Shown here piece after piece: positions 49,727 to 51,129 of a stretch of DNA of 51,129 nucleotides (the first letter of the stretch is position 1; each line of letters starts with the position of its first letter). Position numbers and translations under genes: made by a program. This stretch comes from Bryobacterales bacterium (lineage in GTDB: Bacteria > Acidobacteriota > Terriglobia > Bryobacterales > Bryobacteraceae), in the NCBI GenBank assembly GCA_003167255.1, contig PMTR01000080.1:1-51129 (forward strand), in the 5' to 3' direction. The notes under the pieces are model-generated. The model was not told the DNA's origin and did not search any database. It worked only from the letters and a program-made list of their open reading frames with translations.

Positions 49727-51007
49727 ATGCGGCGACACCTGAGGTTTACGATCCTTCCGATTCTCTGTTGGAGTGCGGCAACCCAGCCGCAGCCGGCCGT
49801 CCGGCCTGTCGTGCTGCATGCCGCGCGGCTGCTGGATGTGGAGACCGGACGAATGCTCGCGCCCGGCGAAGTCCTGGTGGTGGGCGAACGCATCTCCGAA
49901 GCCGGCACTTCGGTAACCCATCCCGCGGGAGCGGAGATCATCGACTTAGGCGACCGGACATTGCTGCCCGGATTGATCGATGCCCACATCCATCTGTTCC
50001 TGCATCCCGGCGCGGAGGATTTGCAGACCGTGCAGGAGTCCGTGCCGCAGCGAACCCTGACGGCGGTCCTGGCGGCGCGCGACGATCTAATGGCGGGCTT
50101 CACGGCGGAGCGCGACATGGGAACGGAAGGCGCGGGTTCAGCCGACACGGCGGTGCGGAATGCGATCGACCAGGGGCTGTTTCCAGGGCCGCGGCTGCGC
50201 ATCAGCGGCAACACCATCGACATTCTGGGCGGGCATGAAGATGCCATCGGTTACAATCCCGAGCAGCGCGTGCTTCCCAACGCCACGCGGGCCAACAATG
50301 CGGTTGAACTGGTGGCCGCGATTCGCCAGCAAATCAAGGAAGGCGCCGATTTCATCAAGATCTACGAAACGGGGAAGGATTCACTGGTGGGCGGCCGTTT
50401 CTCGACGCCGTTCCAGTTCACCGCGGAGGAGATGGCGACCGCCGTGCGCGAGGCGGCTCGCATGGGGAAACGTGTGGCCGTGCATGCCACCGGCGAGCCG
50501 GGAACGCTTTACGCGGCGCAGGCGGGAGTCGGATCGATCGACCACGCGTTTCAACTTAGCGATGCGACCATGAAGCTGATGCGCGAGAAGCAGATTTTCG
50601 CGGTTCCCACTTTCACCATCTTCGAGTATTTCGCGGAGCATCCAGCGACGCCCGCCGAAGGCGTACTGGAACGCCTGATGCTGGACTACCACGCGGAGGA
50701 GTTTCGAAAGCAGATCGCGGCGGGTGTGCCTGTCGCCATGGGCTCCGACGTAGGTCCTTTCCCGCACGGCACGCAGGCGCGGGAGTTCGTGCTGATGGTG
50801 CGGTTCGGCATGACGCCGCTCGGGGCGATCCAAGCCGGCACCGTGAACGGCGCAAAACTGCTGGGTTGGGACGGGCAGATCGGCGTGCTCAAGGCCGGCT
50901 GTCTGGCGGATATCGTAGCGGTATCCGGGAACCCTTTGCAGGACATCGCAACGTTACAGAAGGTGTCGTTTGTGATGAAGGGCGGCGCAATCTACCGGCG
51001 GCCCTGA
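49727..51007 (+). CDS. Secreted amidohydrolase-family protein
   Basis: 426 residues. A signal peptide (about 1-20; LRFTILPILCWSAATQ) is followed by the metal-dependent hydrolase TIM-barrel: DAHIHLFLH (H-x-H), the Lys in FIKIYETG, His in VAVHATGEPG, His in SIDHAFQLS and the metal Asp in AMGSDVGPFPHG. A composite beta-sandwich formed by the N- and C-terminal strands (GRMLAPGEVLVVGERI; LKAGCLADIVAVSGNPL) completes the imidazolonepropionase-like subtype that includes Xaa-Pro/prolidase-like peptidases. Periplasmic cleavage of peptides or cyclic amides is inferred. The start follows GCGAAACGT with no strong ribosome-binding site. Confidence 0.9.
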   Translation: MRRHLRFTILPILCWSAATQPQPAVRPVVLHAARLLDVETGRMLAPGEVLVVGERISEAGTSVTHPAGAEIIDLGDRTLLPGLIDAHIHLFLHPGAEDLQTVQESVPQRTLTAVLAARDDLMAGFTAERDMGTEGAGSADTAVRNAIDQGLFPGPRLRISGNTIDILGGHEDAIGYNPEQRVLPNATRANNAVELVAAIRQQIKEGADFIKIYETGKDSLVGGRFSTPFQFTAEEMATAVREAARMGKRVAVHATGEPGTLYAAQAGVGSIDHAFQLSDATMKLMREKQIFAVPTFTIFEYFAEHPATPAEGVLERLMLDYHAEEFRKQIAAGVPVAMGSDVGPFPHGTQAREFVLMVRFGMTPLGAIQAGTVNGAKLLGWDGQIGVLKAGCLADIVAVSGNPLQDIATLQKVSFVMKGGAIYRRP

Positions 51008-51057
51008 GGTTGCTACTAATGCAAGGTCCAAGACATGGATGGACAGTCCAGCGGATG

Positions 51058-51122
51058 AGAGCCGCCTAAAGGCGGCTGCGGCCAGGATTGGCCGCCCCAC
51101 AGAGCAGCGGAGCCGCAACCAA
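51058..51122. repeat. Interspersed repeat, family F
   Basis: The 65-bp unit contains AGCCGCCTAAAGGCGGCT, then GCGGCCAGGATTGGCCGC and a matching GCGGAGCCGCAACC end. It matches 21491-21552 closely. It lies at the end of the window, after the amidohydrolase stop. Confidence 0.8.
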
Positions 51123-51129
51123 TGTGAGA

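Overview
The window looks like a chromosomal segment of a soil Acidobacteriota, most probably of the Solibacter/Bryobacter type. The evidence is high GC, secreted proteins with Gly/Arg-rich linkers, a BNR/sortilin-like protein, an S53 protease, DUF4139 and DUF6298-like proteins, an imuA-imuB-dnaE2 mutasome, and many short palindromic interspersed repeats. This taxonomic call is inference: no rRNA or universal marker gene is present. I saw no tRNA, rRNA, CRISPR array, transposase or phage gene.

Layout. 0-6 kb: a membrane-anchored cytochrome c and an outer-membrane protein lie between two inverted copies of a ~105-bp repeat, followed by a CHASE2 histidine kinase with its NtrC-type sigma-54 activator, a Cdd1-like HhH protein and a VOC protein. 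6-9 kb: a cluster of palindromes, a WYL regulator, a small zinc-ribbon membrane protein and a lineage-type orphan protein. 9.2-14.4 kb: the SOS-type mutasome operon imuA-imuB-dnaE2 with a palindromic operator candidate; imuB and dnaE2 carry interspersed repeats inside their reading frames. 14.6-21.4 kb: homoserine dehydrogenase, a DUF4139 protein, a single-domain response regulator, a tiny basic protein and a large secreted beta-helix protein. 21.8-25.1 kb: a glycyl-radical dehydratase matching trans-4-hydroxy-L-proline dehydratase, with its activase. 25.2-27.7 kb: a Type II restriction-modification pair with a XamI-like nuclease. 27.9-31.3 kb: a GH27 alpha-galactosidase, an aldo/keto reductase and a RodZ-like HTH protein.

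31.4-33.8 kb: an alkaline-phosphatase-fold protein that has lost most metal ligands overlaps pyrD. 33.9-43.5 kb is a long minus-strand stretch. Its upstream part is MazG, a COG3375-type GNAT, an N-succinylamino-acid-racemase/OSBS-family enzyme, a DMT exporter, an MFS exporter and an SDR. Its downstream part is a membrane-stress operon (XRE regulator, NfeD-like, flotillin, PspA, beta-carbonic-anhydrase-like) with a strong near-leaderless promoter. 43.5-44.4 kb holds remnants of two toxin-antitoxin modules. 44.5-51 kb encodes secreted proteins: a BNR/sortilin-like protein, an S53 peptidase and an amidohydrolase.

The most unusual signals are the in-frame repeat insertions in imuB and dnaE2, the shared palindromic repeat families, the pseudo-phosphatase coupled to pyrD, the toxin-antitoxin remnants, the stress operon ending in a carbonic-anhydrase-like protein, and recurring RGG linkers in unrelated exported proteins.
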